Shown: piece by piece, positions 1 to 8,421 of the stretch
Layout of the letters: each line of letters begins with the position of its first letter
Position numbering within the stretch: position 1 is the first letter of the stretch
NCBI GenBank assembly: GCA_007125415.1
Contig: SLDH01000292.1
Location: 1 to 20,598, forward strand
Origin: Roseovarius sp.
GTDB lineage: Bacteria > Pseudomonadota > Alphaproteobacteria > Rhodobacterales > Rhodobacteraceae
Reading direction: 5' to 3'
DNA length: 20,598 bases
Translations under genes and position numbers: made by a program
The notes under the pieces: model-generated
Told to the model about the DNA's origin: nothing
Seen by the model: the letters and a program-made list of their open reading frames with translations, nothing else
The model's database searches: none

Positions 1-1
1 C

Positions 2-1174
2 AGCTCTTATGCGGTGCGCGATTACGCCCAGATGATCCATGATTTCGCCATCCGCCGCGAACTCATCACGCTGGGGCAGGAGATTGCGGGCAAAGCGCAG
101 CGCGCAGAGGTGGAGAGCGAACCGAAGGACCAGATCGTCGAGGCCGAGCAGAAACTCTACATGCTGTCGGAGCAAGGCAAGTCCGACACCGGATTTCAAA
201 GCTTTCTCAGGGCGGTAACGGACGCTGTGAATGTCGCCAATGCGGCCTATCAGCGCGATGGCGGGCTGGCGGGCATTTCCACGGGCCTCATCGACATGGA
301 CAAGAAGCTCGGCGGGCTGCACAAGTCCGATCTGCTGATCCTTGCCGGGCGCCCCTCCATGGGCAAGACCTCGCTTGCCACCAACATAGCCTTCAACATC
401 GCCCGTGCCTATCGGCGCGGGACCCTCCCGGACGGATCGGAAGGCTCGATCGAAGGCGGTGTCGTGGGGTTTTTCAGCCTCGAGATGAGTGCCGAACAAC
501 TCGCGGCAAGGGTGCTCTCGGAGGCCTCCGAAGTGCCGTCCGAGCAGATCCGCCGGGGCGACATGACCGAAGGCGAATTCCGCCGCTTCGTGGATGCGGC
601 CAAGACGCTCGAATCCTGCCCGCTTTTCATCGATGACACGCCTGCCCTGCCGATCAGCCAGTTGGCGGCCCGCGCCCGGCGGCTGAAACGCACCCAGGGC
701 CTCGATGTGCTCATCGTGGACTATCTGCAACTGGTGCGCGGCACCGGACGCTCGGAAAACCGGGTGAACGAGATATCCGAGATCACCATGGGCCTGAAGG
801 CGATCGCCAAGGAGCTTGATATCCCGGTCCTCGCTCTGAGCCAGCTTTCGCGTCAGGTCGAGGCGCGAGAGGACAAACGCCCGCAGCTTTCCGACCTTCG
901 CGAATCGGGATCGATCGAGCAGGATGCCGATGTGGTCATGTTCGTCTTCCGCGAGGAATACTATGCCGAGCGCGAGAAGCCCGGCGATGACAAGCTGGAA
1001 GAGATGGCGGCCTGGCAGGAGCGCATGGAGCGGCTGCACGGCAAGGCCGAGGTCGTGATCGGCAAGCAGCGCCACGGCCCGATCGGCACGGTGGAGTTGA
1101 GTTTCGAGGGGCGCTTCACGCGGTTCGGCAATCTCGTGAAGCCCTGGCAGCAGGCCGACGAGACGGATTTCTGA
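2..1174 (+). CDS. dnaB: Replicative DNA helicase DnaB, 3' part (5' end outside window)
   Basis: The frame is open from the first bases, so the gene starts upstream and only the last 390 codons are here. The fragment begins in the linker region ([17 protein letters not shown]) and continues into the RecA-like C-terminal helicase domain. The Walker A motif GRPSMGKTS is encoded at about 347-373, the FFSLEMS motif follows at about 470-490, and a Walker B-like stretch [12 protein letters not shown] lies near 700-735. Later motifs [10 protein letters not shown] and [16 protein letters not shown] are typical of DnaB. DnaB is the hexameric ATP-driven helicase that unwinds DNA at the replication fork. 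The stop lies 15 bases before a GC-rich hairpin. I see no frameshift, and the domain present looks functional. The family assignment is very secure. Confidence 0.96.
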   Translation, partial: SSYAVRDYAQMIHDFAIRRELITLGQEIAGKAQRAEVESEPKDQIVEAEQKLYMLSEQGKSDTGFQSFLRAVTDAVNVANAAYQRDGGLAGISTGLIDMDKKLGGLHKSDLLILAGRPSMGKTSLATNIAFNIARAYRRGTLPDGSEGSIEGGVVGFFSLEMSAEQLAARVLSEASEVPSEQIRRGDMTEGEFRRFVDAAKTLESCPLFIDDTPALPISQLAARARRLKRTQGLDVLIVDYLQLVRGTGRSENRVNEISEITMGLKAIAKELDIPVLALSQLSRQVEAREDKRPQLSDLRESGSIEQDADVVMFVFREEYYAEREKPGDDKLEEMAAWQERMERLHGKAEVVIGKQRHGPIGTVELSFEGRFTRFGNLVKPWQQADETDF

Positions 1175-1188
1175 TGTGGTGCCGGTCT

Positions 1189-1230
1189 GGGGGCGCTGCC
1201 CCCTGCCGGAGTATTTCGGGCAAAATGAAG
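1189..1230 (+). repeat. Hairpin plus GAGTATTT/GGCAAAATGAAG intergenic element
   Basis: Fifteen bases after the dnaB stop is a perfect 6-bp stem, GGGGGC (1189-1194) and GCCCCC (1198-1203), with the loop GCT. It is followed by GGAGTATTT (1208-1216) and GGCAAAATGAAG (1219-1230). From memory, intergenic elements with this layout are scattered through Rhodobacteraceae genomes. That is recollection, not a search result. The hairpin has no long T-tract directly after it, so any terminator function for dnaB would be weak. It could also act as a 3' mRNA-stabilising element. Confidence 0.5.
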
Positions 1231-1292
1231 ATGTACCGGCTCAGATGTCATTCCCTCTTGACGCTTGTGCACAGCCTGTCAGAACCGCTGCC

Positions 1293-2330
1293 ATGAGTAC
1301 GGGAATTCTGACGATCGATCTCGACGCGATGGCTGCCAACTGGCGCGCGCTCGACGCGATGAGCGCCGGCCAGACGGCGGCGGTGGTGAAGGCGGATGGC
1401 TATGGGCTCGGGGCGGCGCGTGTGGCGCGTGCGCTGCACCGCGCAGGGGCGCGGCATTTCTTTGTCGCCGTGGCGGAAGAAGGCGCGGAATTGCGCGAGA
1501 CGCTGGGGCGCGAGGCGCAGATCTATGTCTTTTCAGGTCATATGGCGGGCGACACCGACATGATCGGTGATCTCGATCTGGTGCCGATGATCAATTCCAT
1601 CGATCAGATGATCCGTCATGTGGAAGCCTTGCCGGACCATCCTTTCGGCATCCAGCTCGATACCGGCATGAACAGGCTGGGGATGGAGCCGGAGGAATGG
1701 GAAGCGGTGCGCGATATTGCGCTCGATCTTTCGCCACAACTGGTCATGAGCCATCTGGCCTGCGCCGATGATCCGGATCATCCCATGAATGCGCAGCAAC
1801 TGGCCGCGTTCCGGGCCATGACCGAGGGGCTGGACTGTCCACGCAGCCTTGCCAATACGGGCGGGGTGCTGATGGGGCCGGACTATCATTTCGAGCTGAC
1901 CCGCCCCGGAATCGGCGTTTATGGCGGCCTGCCCTATGCGGATGCTGCCCCGGTGGTGACACTGGACGTTCCGGTGATCCAGTGCCGCGATCTGGCGGCG
2001 GGCGAGACCGTGGGATACGGCAACAGTTTTACCGCCGCCCGCGACACCCGCATCGCCACGATCAGCGCGGGCTATGGGGACGGGTTGATCCGGGCCATGG
2101 GCCCACGTTTGCTTGCACTGAGCGGCGAGGCGGCCTGCCCGGTGGCCGGGCGCATCTCCATGGATCTCATCGGCGTGGACATCACCGATCTGGATCACGA
2201 CCCAAAGAGCCTCCGACTTCTGGGGGCGGATCAGCTTATTGATGACCTGGCCGATGCCGCCGGAACCATTGGCTATGAAATCCTGACCGCGATGGGCGCG
2301 CGCTATGTGCGCCGCTATATCGGCGGATGA
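1293..2330 (+). CDS. alr: Alanine racemase (PLP-dependent, biosynthetic)
   Basis: This encodes a 345-residue protein, the usual length for the family, which interconverts L- and D-alanine in the cytoplasm for peptidoglycan synthesis. The PLP-binding lysine is K33 in [11 protein letters not shown], at the start of the TIM-barrel domain. The barrel continues with [10 protein letters not shown] and [12 protein letters not shown]. The second catalytic base, a tyrosine, is Y242 in VGYGNSF at the entry to the C-terminal beta domain, which also carries SAGYGDGL and GRISMD. The frame is open back to 1176, but the ATG at 1293 fits the family N-terminus ([17 protein letters not shown]), and the upstream 39 codons cross the dnaB-downstream repeat element. 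The stop overlaps the mlaE start as ATGA, which suggests co-transcription with the transporter genes. The Shine-Dalgarno sequence at 1293 is weak. Confidence 0.95.
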   Translation: MSTGILTIDLDAMAANWRALDAMSAGQTAAVVKADGYGLGAARVARALHRAGARHFFVAVAEEGAELRETLGREAQIYVFSGHMAGDTDMIGDLDLVPMINSIDQMIRHVEALPDHPFGIQLDTGMNRLGMEPEEWEAVRDIALDLSPQLVMSHLACADDPDHPMNAQQLAAFRAMTEGLDCPRSLANTGGVLMGPDYHFELTRPGIGVYGGLPYADAAPVVTLDVPVIQCRDLAAGETVGYGNSFTAARDTRIATISAGYGDGLIRAMGPRLLALSGEAACPVAGRISMDLIGVDITDLDHDPKSLRLLGADQLIDDLADAAGTIGYEILTAMGARYVRRYIGG

Positions 2331-3112
2331 ACGCGGTCGAGACCGCCCTTGCCGGCATCGGGCGCAGCGCACTCCAGGTACTGGCCGTGTTGGGGCGGGT
2401 TACGCTTTTTTCCCTGCACAGCTTTTCCCACATGGTGCGCCCGCCCTTCTATCCGCGCGAGTTCGGGGCAGCGCTCTTGCAGATCGGCTGGTTGTCGCTG
2501 CCCGTGGTGGGCCTGACGGCGATCTTCACCGGGGGTGCCCTGGCCTTGCAGATCTATTCGGGCGGGGCGCGCTTCAATGCCGAGGCGGTTGTGCCGCAGA
2601 TCGTGGCCATCGGCATGGTGCGCGAATTGGGGCCGGTGCTGGTGGGGCTGATGATCGCAGCGCGGGTCACCTCCTCCATCGCCGCCGAGATCGCCACGAT
2701 GAAGGTGACCGAGCAGATCGACGCGCTGACGACCCTCTCCACCCATCCGATGAAGTATCTGGTGGCGCCGCGTGTGCTGGCCGCGCTCATCACCGTGCCG
2801 CTGCTGGTCGGGGTTGGTGACATCATCGGCATCATGGGCGGCTATACTGTCGCCACGCGCAACCTCGGCTTCAATACGGCCGCCTACCTGCAGAATACGG
2901 TCAGTTTTCTGGAGGCGCGCGATATCATCTCCTCGCTGGTCAAAGGAGCCTTTTTCGGCGTGATCGCTGCAATCATGGGATGCTATTACGGCATGCGCTC
3001 GGGCCGGGGCGCGCAGGGCGTGGGCAGTGCTACGAAAGGCTCGGTGCAATCCGCCGCCATCCTGATCCTCGCGGCCAATTTCGTACTCACGGGGGTCTTC
3101 TTCACGCAATGA
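2327..3112 (+). CDS. mlaE: MlaE-family ABC transporter permease (lipid transport)
   Basis: This encodes a 261-residue integral inner-membrane protein of the MlaE/YrbE family. The family signature region is clear: hydrophobic [12 protein letters not shown], then [20 protein letters not shown], then [17 protein letters not shown]. The EQIDAL segment corresponds to the cytoplasmic coupling region that contacts the ATPase. About five membrane-spanning segments are visible. In the Mla system MlaE and MlaF form the inner-membrane complex that moves phospholipids between inner and outer membrane with an MCE protein (MlaD). The start overlaps the alr stop by ATGA at 2327-2330, and the stop overlaps the mlaF start in the same way, so translation is probably coupled across all three genes. 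No MlaD, MlaC or MlaB gene follows here. Confidence 0.92.
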   Translation: MNAVETALAGIGRSALQVLAVLGRVTLFSLHSFSHMVRPPFYPREFGAALLQIGWLSLPVVGLTAIFTGGALALQIYSGGARFNAEAVVPQIVAIGMVRELGPVLVGLMIAARVTSSIAAEIATMKVTEQIDALTTLSTHPMKYLVAPRVLAALITVPLLVGVGDIIGIMGGYTVATRNLGFNTAAYLQNTVSFLEARDIISSLVKGAFFGVIAAIMGCYYGMRSGRGAQGVGSATKGSVQSAAILILAANFVLTGVFFTQ

Positions 3113-3855
3113 TCGCGCTTCACGATGTTCACAAGACTTTCGGTTCCAACCCGGTTCTGCGGGGGGTGACGCTCGAAATCGCCTCGGGCACCTCGATGGT
3201 GATCATCGGCGGGTCGGGCACCGGCAAATCGGTGACGCTGAAATGCATTCTGGGGCTGGTGACGCCCGACAAGGGGACGATCACCCTCGACGGGCAGGAT
3301 GTCACCAAGGTCGAGCGGGAGGCGTTTCTTGCGCGTTTCGGGATGCTGTTTCAGGGCGCCGCGCTTTTCGACAGCCTGCCGGTCTGGCAGAATGTGGCCT
3401 TTCGCCTGCTCCGCGGCAGGTTGAGGAAACCGCGTGCCGAGGCGCGGGAAATCGCCATCGAAAAGCTGCGCCGTGTGGGACTGACGCCCGATCAGGCCGA
3501 CAAGTTTCCCGCCGAGCTTTCGGGGGGGATGCAAAAACGCGTGGGCCTTGCGCGGGCCATATGCGCGGAGCCCGAGATCATCTTCTTCGACGAGCCGACA
3601 ACCGGGCTCGACCCGATCATGGCCGGTGTGATAAATGATCTCATCCGCGAGATCGTGACCGAGATGGGCGTCACCGCCATGACGATCACCCATGACATGA
3701 GCTCAGTCCGCGCCATTGCCGATGATGTTGCCATGCTCCATGACGGGGTGATCAAGTGGAACGGGCCGGTCAGCGACATGGACAATTCGGGTGACCCTCA
3801 TCTGGAGCAGTTCATCCATGGCCGTGCCGAGGGGCCGATCGAGGCGGTGCGCTGA
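3109..3855 (+). CDS. mlaF: MlaF-family ABC transporter ATP-binding protein
   Basis: This encodes a 248-residue ATPase that powers the MlaE permease. All nucleotide-binding motifs are present in order: Walker A GGSGTGKS (residues 34-41), Q-loop around FQGAALFDSLPVWQNV (81-96), signature LSGGMQKRVGLARA (137-150), Walker B and catalytic glutamate IIFFDEP (157-163), and the H-loop in ITHD. The LFDSLPVWQNV wording after the Q-loop is typical of the MlaF/Ttg2A subgroup. The ATG at 3109 is chosen because it overlaps the mlaE stop (ATGA). An in-frame extension back to 2980 lies inside mlaE and looks unlike protein. The 76-base gap downstream contains a short GC hairpin before the PqiA-like gene. Confidence 0.94.
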   Translation: MIALHDVHKTFGSNPVLRGVTLEIASGTSMVIIGGSGTGKSVTLKCILGLVTPDKGTITLDGQDVTKVEREAFLARFGMLFQGAALFDSLPVWQNVAFRLLRGRLRKPRAEAREIAIEKLRRVGLTPDQADKFPAELSGGMQKRVGLARAICAEPEIIFFDEPTTGLDPIMAGVINDLIREIVTEMGVTAMTITHDMSSVRAIADDVAMLHDGVIKWNGPVSDMDNSGDPHLEQFIHGRAEGPIEAVR

Positions 3856-3893
3856 CGGGTTCGTGCCGTAAGTCTGGCTTCGGGCGCGGCGCT

Positions 3894-3909
3894 GCGGCCG
3901 CATGGCCGC
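3894..3909 (+). other. Short GC-rich hairpin between mlaF and pqiA-like gene
   Basis: GCGGCC (3894-3899) and GGCCGC (3904-3909) form a perfect 6-bp stem around the loop GCAT, in the 76-base gap. No T-tract follows, so an intrinsic terminator is unlikely. It may only be a chance GC palindrome or a transcript-processing site. Confidence 0.25.
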
Positions 3910-3931
3910 GTGACCTTGAAAGGGGCATGTC

Positions 3932-4381
3932 ATGCTGCGCTACGCCAATCTGACCCTTCTCATCCTCTTTCCGATTGCCTGGTTCGCCCCGCTCTTAAGC
4001 GCGGCCCTGCTGCCGATTTTCGGGATGAGGGAGATCAGCGTGATCAGCGGGCTGCAGGTGCTCTGGCAGAACGACATTGCGCTCGCGCTGCTTGTTACCT
4101 TCTTTGCGCTCTTTGCCCCCTATATGAAGACCATCGGGCTGGCGCTCATCCATTTCGGTCTGATGCGGCGCAAGATGCTCCCTGTGCTGCAGGTTCTGGG
4201 GCGGCTGGCAATGGCGGAGATCTTTCTCATCGCGCTCTATATCGTTGTTGCGAGAGGCGTTGGTGTCGGGCGTGTCGAGACCGCATGGGGGCTTTACTTT
4301 TTCACCGGATGTATCCTTGCCTCCATCGCCATCGGCTACATGACTGAAAAATCGGGGCGTCGTCGGACGTTCCTGTCCTGA
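3932..4381 (+). CDS. PqiA-like (paraquat-inducible protein A) single-domain membrane protein
   Basis: This encodes a 149-residue protein with four hydrophobic segments, at about residues 6-30, 47-70, 91-110 and 119-138. The segment MREISVISGLQVLWQND followed by LALLVTFFALFAPYMKTIGLAL matches the PqiA domain pattern of a short soluble loop between transmembrane helices. E. coli PqiA carries two such domains and about 400 residues; this protein has one. PqiA proteins work with PqiB, an MCE-family lipid-transport protein, so a position right after mlaE and mlaF is consistent with membrane lipid trafficking. A good Shine-Dalgarno sequence (AAAGGGG, 3919-3925) precedes the ATG. The C-terminal tail SGRRRTFLS is basic and probably cytoplasmic. 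The PqiA call rests on pattern memory. Confidence 0.7.
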   Translation: MLRYANLTLLILFPIAWFAPLLSAALLPIFGMREISVISGLQVLWQNDIALALLVTFFALFAPYMKTIGLALIHFGLMRRKMLPVLQVLGRLAMAEIFLIALYIVVARGVGVGRVETAWGLYFFTGCILASIAIGYMTEKSGRRRTFLS

Positions 4382-4506
4382 TGGAAGACAGGTGCGCATG
4401 ACAGAGGCTCAGATTGCCCGCCCAAAGGGCATGATCAGCCGATTGGCCAAAGAACACCGGCTTCGACGCGGATGATCAGCATTTGACGCAGGCGACCCGG
4501 TGAGGC

Positions 4507-5886
4507 ATGACCCGAAGCATGGCCCGACCGACATCCAGCTTTTCCTGCACCGCCTGCGGCGCGCGCCATGCAAAGTGGCAGGGGCGTTGCGATGCCTGCG
4601 GTGCCTGGAGCACGATTGTCGAGGATGCGCCATTGTCACGCGGCCCCGGATCGAAATCGCTCGGGGGCAAACGCGGCACCAGCCTGCCACTGACCGATCT
4701 GGCCACCGAAGAGGCTCCGCCGCCGCGCACTCGCTCGGGCCTCGAGGAACTGGACCGGGTTCTCGGCGGTGGTCTGGTGCCTGCCAGCGCCATTCTGGTG
4801 GGGGGTGATCCGGGAATCGGCAAATCCACCCTGCTGCTGCAAGCCGCAGCCCGCTTCGCGCAGGCAGGCCTGAAAACGGTTTACATTTCAGGAGAAGAGG
4901 CGAGCGCGCAGGTGCGGATGCGGGCCGAGCGGCTGGGCCTGCAGAAGGCACCGGTGCAGTTGGCGGCGGCCACGGCCCTGCGCGATATCCTGACCACGAT
5001 GGAAGAGCAAAAGCCGGGGCTCGTGATCATCGACTCGGTCCAGACCATGTGGGCCGACACCGTGGACAGTGCACCGGGCAGTGTCGCGCAGGTGCGCGCG
5101 GCGGCGCATGAGCTGACCAGCTTTGCCAAACGCACAGGGACGAGCGTGATCCTTGTGGGCCATGTCACCAAGGAAGGTCAGATCGCAGGACCCCGCGTGA
5201 TAGAGCACATGGTCGATACGGTGCTTTATTTCGAGGGCGAACGCGGGCATCAGTTCCGCATTCTGCGCAGCGTCAAGAACCGTTTCGGACCCGCCGATGA
5301 GATCGGCGTTTTCGAGATGACCGGCGCGGGACTGGCCGAAGTGGCCAACCCCTCGGCCCTCTTCCTGTCGGGGCGCGGTGATCCCTCTCCGGGCTCGGTG
5401 GTCTTTGCCGGAATCGAGGGCACCCGCCCGCTCCTGGTGGAGATGCAGGCGCTTGTGGCCCCTACCCCGCACAGCCAGCCACGCCGCGCGGTGGTGGGCT
5501 GGGACGGCGCGCGGCTGGCCATGATCCTTGCAGTGCTCGAGGCGCGTTGCGGCATTCCCTTCGCGGGGCTGGATGTCTATCTCAACGTGGCCGGTGGTCT
5601 GCGCGTATCCGAACCGGCAGCCGATCTTGCCGTGGCCGCCGCCCTGCTTTCGGCGCGCGAGGACGTGGCCCTGCCGCCGGAAACGGTGATTTTCGGCGAA
5701 ATCAGCCTCTCCGGCGCACTCAGACCCGTGGGACAGATGGAAAACAGGTTGAAAGAAGCGCAAAAACTTGGTTTCACCTGCGCAGTCGTTCCCGCCGGTG
5801 GCAAGACCGGCGCCAAGAGTGGTCTGGCGCTGACAAGGTTCAGCGATCTGACCGGGTTTGTCGGGGACACATTCGGCGCGGGCTGA
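4507..5886 (+). CDS. radA: DNA repair ATPase RadA (Sms)
   Basis: This encodes a 459-residue RecA-like protein involved in branch migration and recombinational repair. The N-terminal zinc finger has cysteines C14, C17, C28 and C31 (CTAC...CDAC). The RecA-like core has Walker A GDPGIGKST (100-108), a Walker B-like LVIIDSVQTMW, and the RadA-specific KNRFG motif (257-261). The C-terminal part, from about VEMQALV onward, is the Lon-protease-like domain (GLDVYLNVAGGLRVSEPAADLAV is recognisable in part). The ATG at 4519 would give MARPTSSFSC, which matches the usual start of the family better than the four-residue-longer form given here; Shine-Dalgarno spacing does not settle it. cvpA follows after 30 bases, suggesting a shared transcript. 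Confidence 0.94.
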   Translation: MTRSMARPTSSFSCTACGARHAKWQGRCDACGAWSTIVEDAPLSRGPGSKSLGGKRGTSLPLTDLATEEAPPPRTRSGLEELDRVLGGGLVPASAILVGGDPGIGKSTLLLQAAARFAQAGLKTVYISGEEASAQVRMRAERLGLQKAPVQLAAATALRDILTTMEEQKPGLVIIDSVQTMWADTVDSAPGSVAQVRAAAHELTSFAKRTGTSVILVGHVTKEGQIAGPRVIEHMVDTVLYFEGERGHQFRILRSVKNRFGPADEIGVFEMTGAGLAEVANPSALFLSGRGDPSPGSVVFAGIEGTRPLLVEMQALVAPTPHSQPRRAVVGWDGARLAMILAVLEARCGIPFAGLDVYLNVAGGLRVSEPAADLAVAAALLSAREDVALPPETVIFGEISLSGALRPVGQMENRLKEAQKLGFTCAVVPAGGKTGAKSGLALTRFSDLTGFVGDTFGAG

Positions 5887-5916
5887 CCGCTCAGGACGGG
5901 ACAGGGCAGGACGAAC

Positions 5917-6507
5917 ATGGACGGCTTCACACTCATCGACGGCATTGTGGCCGTTGTCATCATTCTGTCGGCTCTGCTGGCCTATTCGCGCGGCTTCGTG
6001 CGCGAAGCCCTTGCCATCGCGGGCTGGATCGTGGCGGGCATCGTGGCCTTCATCTTCGCACCGCAGGTGGAACCGCTGGTCAAGGAAATTCCCATCGTGG
6101 GTGATTTCATTGCCGATAGTTGCGAACTCAGCATGATCGGGGCCTTTACGATCATCTTTGCCGCAGCGCTGATCGTGGCTTCGCTGATAACGCCGCTCTT
6201 CTCGTCGCTGGTGCAGCGCTCGGCCCTTGGCGGGTTTGATCAGGGATTGGGCTTTCTCTTCGGTGTGGCCCGCGGCATCCTGCTCGTCGCGATTGCCTAT
6301 TTCGTCTATGAAACCGTGGTGAGCGCCCAATCCATCGCCATCATCGATGACAGCCGGGCCGCGCGGGTCTTCGCGCAACTGACCGAGCGGATCGCCAGTG
6401 GCAACCCCGAGCAGGCGCTGGGCTGGATCACGACACAATATGAGCAACTCGTGGGCGCATGTGACACCAGTCCGCTTCCTGGCGATACGCAAGGCATTGC
6501 GCAGTAA
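5917..6507 (+). CDS. cvpA: CvpA family inner-membrane protein
   Basis: This encodes a 196-residue protein with four hydrophobic segments at about residues 5-25, 31-49, 71-95 and 112-133. The pattern FTLIDGIVAVVIILSALLAY followed by SRGFVREAL is the standard CvpA N-terminus. CvpA was named for colicin V production in E. coli and lies next to purF in many proteobacteria, as here; its molecular function is not settled. A plausible ribosome site (AGGACGA) lies just before the ATG. The C-terminal third is soluble and ends without a recognisable motif. A 253-base gap with a candidate promoter separates it from purF, so the two genes may not be a strict operon here. Confidence 0.88.
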   Translation: MDGFTLIDGIVAVVIILSALLAYSRGFVREALAIAGWIVAGIVAFIFAPQVEPLVKEIPIVGDFIADSCELSMIGAFTIIFAAALIVASLITPLFSSLVQRSALGGFDQGLGFLFGVARGILLVAIAYFVYETVVSAQSIAIIDDSRAARVFAQLTERIASGNPEQALGWITTQYEQLVGACDTSPLPGDTQGIAQ

Positions 6508-6668
6508 GGCACATGCTCACCCGGGGATTTGCAAGATTGCAGGGTGACTTTTGCATGACCCGGCTTGCGGAGGAGAACAAGGGCAGCGCTCGCCTGGGCA
6601 GGCGCTCTTGCGCGAAGGTGCCGCTGGCTTGCTGCACTGTGGTGGCCTTGCGACAAGAGACCTGCACG

Positions 6669-6701
6669 ATGTCACGTCGCTGTCATATCGGCGGGTGACA
6701 T
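6669..6701. promoter_or_regulatory. Inverted repeat ATGTCAC/GTGACAT upstream of purF
   Basis: ATGTCAC (6669-6675) and GTGACAT (6695-6701) are perfect 7-bp inverted arms separated by 19 bases. The right arm overlaps the candidate -35 box (GTGACA, 6695-6700). This is a plausible operator for a dimeric regulator of purF, but no specific regulator can be named from the sequence. Confidence 0.3.
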
Positions 6702-6723
6702 TCATCATCCGAGCCATTATGTA
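6695..6723 (+). promoter_or_regulatory. Candidate sigma-70 promoter for purF
   Basis: GTGACA (6695-6700, five of six matches to TTGACA) and TATGTA (6718-6723, three of six matches to TATAAT) are separated by 17 bases. They lie about 40 bases before the purF start in an otherwise gene-free 253-base gap. The -10 box is poor, so confidence is limited. Confidence 0.35.
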
Positions 6724-6747
6724 AGGAATAGCCAGATAACTGGATTC

Positions 6748-6752
6748 GGAGG
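6748..6752 (+). promoter_or_regulatory. Ribosome binding site that favours a TTG start for purF
   Basis: GGAGG at 6748-6752 is 8 bases from the TTG at 6761, an ideal distance. It is 20 bases from the next ATG (6773) and overlaps the GTG at 6752. The spacing therefore supports initiation at TTG. Confidence 0.6.
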
Positions 6753-6760
6753 TGCTCCCC

Positions 6761-8227
6761 TTGTCCAAGCAAATGCCTCCCGCTCACCCTTTCGATGATG
6801 ACAAGCTGCGGGAGGAATGCGGTATTTTCGGCGTCATCGGCCTGTCCGACGCGGCGAATTTCGTGGCCCTCGGCCTGCATGCCCTGCAACATCGTGGACA
6901 GGAGGCAGGCGGCATTGTCGCCCATGATCCCGAACAGGGGTTCAACTCCGCCCGGCGATTCGGATATGTGCGGGATAATTTCACCCAGCAATCGCTGATG
7001 GAAACACTGCCGGGGCCGGTGGCCATCGGGCATGTGCGCTATTCCACCACTGGCGGGAAGATACCGGTCATTCGTGACGTGCAGCCCTTTTTCGGAGAGT
7101 TTTCCATGGGTGGGGCGGCCATTGCCCATAATGGCAACATCACCAATGCCGACGCCTTGCGCCGCGAACTGGTCGAGCGCGGCTCGATCTTCCAGTCGAG
7201 CTCCGACAGCGAGTGCATCATTCACCTCATGGCGCGGTCCCTGCAGCGCAATATTCCCGAACGCATGGAGGATGCGTTACGCCGGGTCGAGGGGGCTTTC
7301 TCGATCGTCGCCATGACGCGCACGAAGCTCATCGGCGTGCGTGATCCGCTGGGTGTGCGCCCGCTGGTGCTGGGAAAGATCGGCGATGGCTGGGTGCTGA
7401 GTTCCGAGACCTGCGCGCTCGATATCATCGGCGCGAAATATGTGCGGGAAATCGAGCCGGGCGAACTTGTGATCATCACCGCCGACAGGGGGGGGGAAAG
7501 CCATCGCCCGTTCCGGCCCGTCTCGTCACGGTTCTGCATATTCGAGCATGTCTATTTTTCGCGTCCCGACAGCATCATCGGCGGACGGTCCGTTTACGAG
7601 ACCCGCCACGAGATCGGCGTGGAACTGGCCCGCGAAAGCCCGGTAGAGGCGGATCTTGTCTGCCCCATTCCCGACAGCGGCACACCGGCCGCCATCGGCT
7701 TCAGCAAGGAATCGGGGATACCTTTCGCCATGGGCATCGTGCGCAACCAGTATATGGGTCGCACCTTCATCGAGCCCACCGAGCAGATCCGCAACATGGG
7801 CGTGCGCCTCAAGCTCAACGTGAACCGCGCGCTGATCGAAGGCAAGCGCGTCATTCTGGTGGATGACAGCGTGGTGCGCGGCACGACCAGCCGGAAGATC
7901 AAGGAAATGATACTCGATGCCGGGGCCGCAGAAGTGCATTTCCGTATCGCCTCGCCGCCCACGGCCTGGCCCTGTTTCTACGGGGTCGATACGCCCCAGC
8001 GCGAGAAGCTGCTGGCCGCGACCATGTCCGAGGATGAGATGTGCGCTCATCTGGAGGTGAACAGCCTCAAGTTCATCTCTCTCGATGGGCTCTATCGCGC
8101 GGTCGGTGAAAGCATGGGCCGCAATGCGAAATGTCCGCAATATTGCGACGCGTGTTTTTCGGGAGAATACCCGGTCGAGCCGTCCGACCAGATCGCCAAG
8201 GGGTTCGAGCTCAAAGCCGCGGAGTGA
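6761..8227 (+). CDS. purF: Amidophosphoribosyltransferase PurF
   Basis: This encodes a 488-residue enzyme making 5-phosphoribosylamine from PRPP and glutamine, the committed step of purine synthesis. The N-terminal Ntn-hydrolase glutaminase domain has its nucleophile cysteine at about residue 20 (EECGIFG), which implies removal of a short propeptide as in Bacillus-type PurF. HALQHRGQEA, VRYSTTGG and AHNGNITN follow. The C-terminal phosphoribosyltransferase domain has the PRPP loop VILVDDSVVRGTT (364-376). Cysteines in RFCIFEH, WPCFYGVD and CPQYCDAC resemble the iron-sulfur ligands of the Bacillus type, so this is probably a 4Fe-4S enzyme. The TTG start is chosen from the Shine-Dalgarno position; GTG 6752 and ATG 6773 are alternatives. 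It is the last housekeeping gene before the accessory region. Confidence 0.96.
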   Translation: MSKQMPPAHPFDDDKLREECGIFGVIGLSDAANFVALGLHALQHRGQEAGGIVAHDPEQGFNSARRFGYVRDNFTQQSLMETLPGPVAIGHVRYSTTGGKIPVIRDVQPFFGEFSMGGAAIAHNGNITNADALRRELVERGSIFQSSSDSECIIHLMARSLQRNIPERMEDALRRVEGAFSIVAMTRTKLIGVRDPLGVRPLVLGKIGDGWVLSSETCALDIIGAKYVREIEPGELVIITADRGGESHRPFRPVSSRFCIFEHVYFSRPDSIIGGRSVYETRHEIGVELARESPVEADLVCPIPDSGTPAAIGFSKESGIPFAMGIVRNQYMGRTFIEPTEQIRNMGVRLKLNVNRALIEGKRVILVDDSVVRGTTSRKIKEMILDAGAAEVHFRIASPPTAWPCFYGVDTPQREKLLAATMSEDEMCAHLEVNSLKFISLDGLYRAVGESMGRNAKCPQYCDACFSGEYPVEPSDQIAKGFELKAAE

Positions 8228-8391
8228 TGGCGCGCTCTACATGTGGTGGTCCGTGCAAGTGACCAGCGTCTTTTGGGTATTTTTTCCAAGAAGAAACATC
8301 GAATCGCGTCATCAGAAGATTTCAGCCCCCGGCCGGAGTCTCGCAGGAGCGCCCATGGATGAAAGGACCAATTGGCCCGCCTCGCATTTGA

Positions 8392-8421
8392 TTGGTATAT
8401 TCTGGTTCAAACTGGTATAAT
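8392..8421 (+). promoter_or_regulatory. Promoter of the gntR gene (probably leaderless transcript)
   Basis: A perfect TATAAT lies at 8416-8421, with TTGGTA (four of six matches to TTGACA) at 8392-8397 and an 18-base spacer. The expected transcription start is about 7 bases after the -10 box, which is base 8428, the A of the gntR ATG. The transcript would therefore have little or no 5' leader. The 12-mer shared with the monooxygenase promoter lies inside the spacer. Confidence 0.6.
8401..8412. promoter_or_regulatory. Candidate GntR operator TCTGGTTCAAAC (copy 1)
   Basis: This 12-mer is identical to bases 10561-10572 just upstream of the monooxygenase gene. Here it sits between the -35 and -10 boxes of the gntR promoter, where a bound repressor would block RNA polymerase. 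ATTGGT (8391-8396), CTGGT (8412-8416) and the palindrome CCAATTGG (8368-8375) are nearby half-site-like sequences. FadR-subfamily GntR proteins commonly bind TGGT-n-ACCA type sites. Autoregulation is inferred. Confidence 0.5.

Noticed and set aside
1258..1286. TTGACG as a promoter for alr
   Set aside because: No acceptable -10 hexamer occurs 16-18 bases downstream (AGAACC at 17).
1176..1292. N-terminal extension of alanine racemase from 1176
   Set aside because: The extra 39 residues cross the hairpin/GGCAAAATGAAG element and do not match the family; the ATG at 1293 gives the normal N-terminus.
4398..4475. 25-residue small open frame (MTEAQIARPKGMISRLAKEH...) before radA
   Set aside because: The AGGTG upstream is too close and too weak, and the peptide is unrecognised. 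It could be a chance frame in the 125-base gap; conservation would be needed to support it.
4888..6492. 534-codon minus-strand open frame over radA and cvpA
   Set aside because: It is antisense to two well-recognised genes and has shadow-frame composition.
8275..8297. GGGTATTTTTTCC followed by AAGAAGAA after purF as a second copy of the dnaB-downstream element
   Set aside because: It resembles the GAGTATTT...AAATGAAG part loosely but has no hairpin before it; the similarity is too weak to call a repeat.
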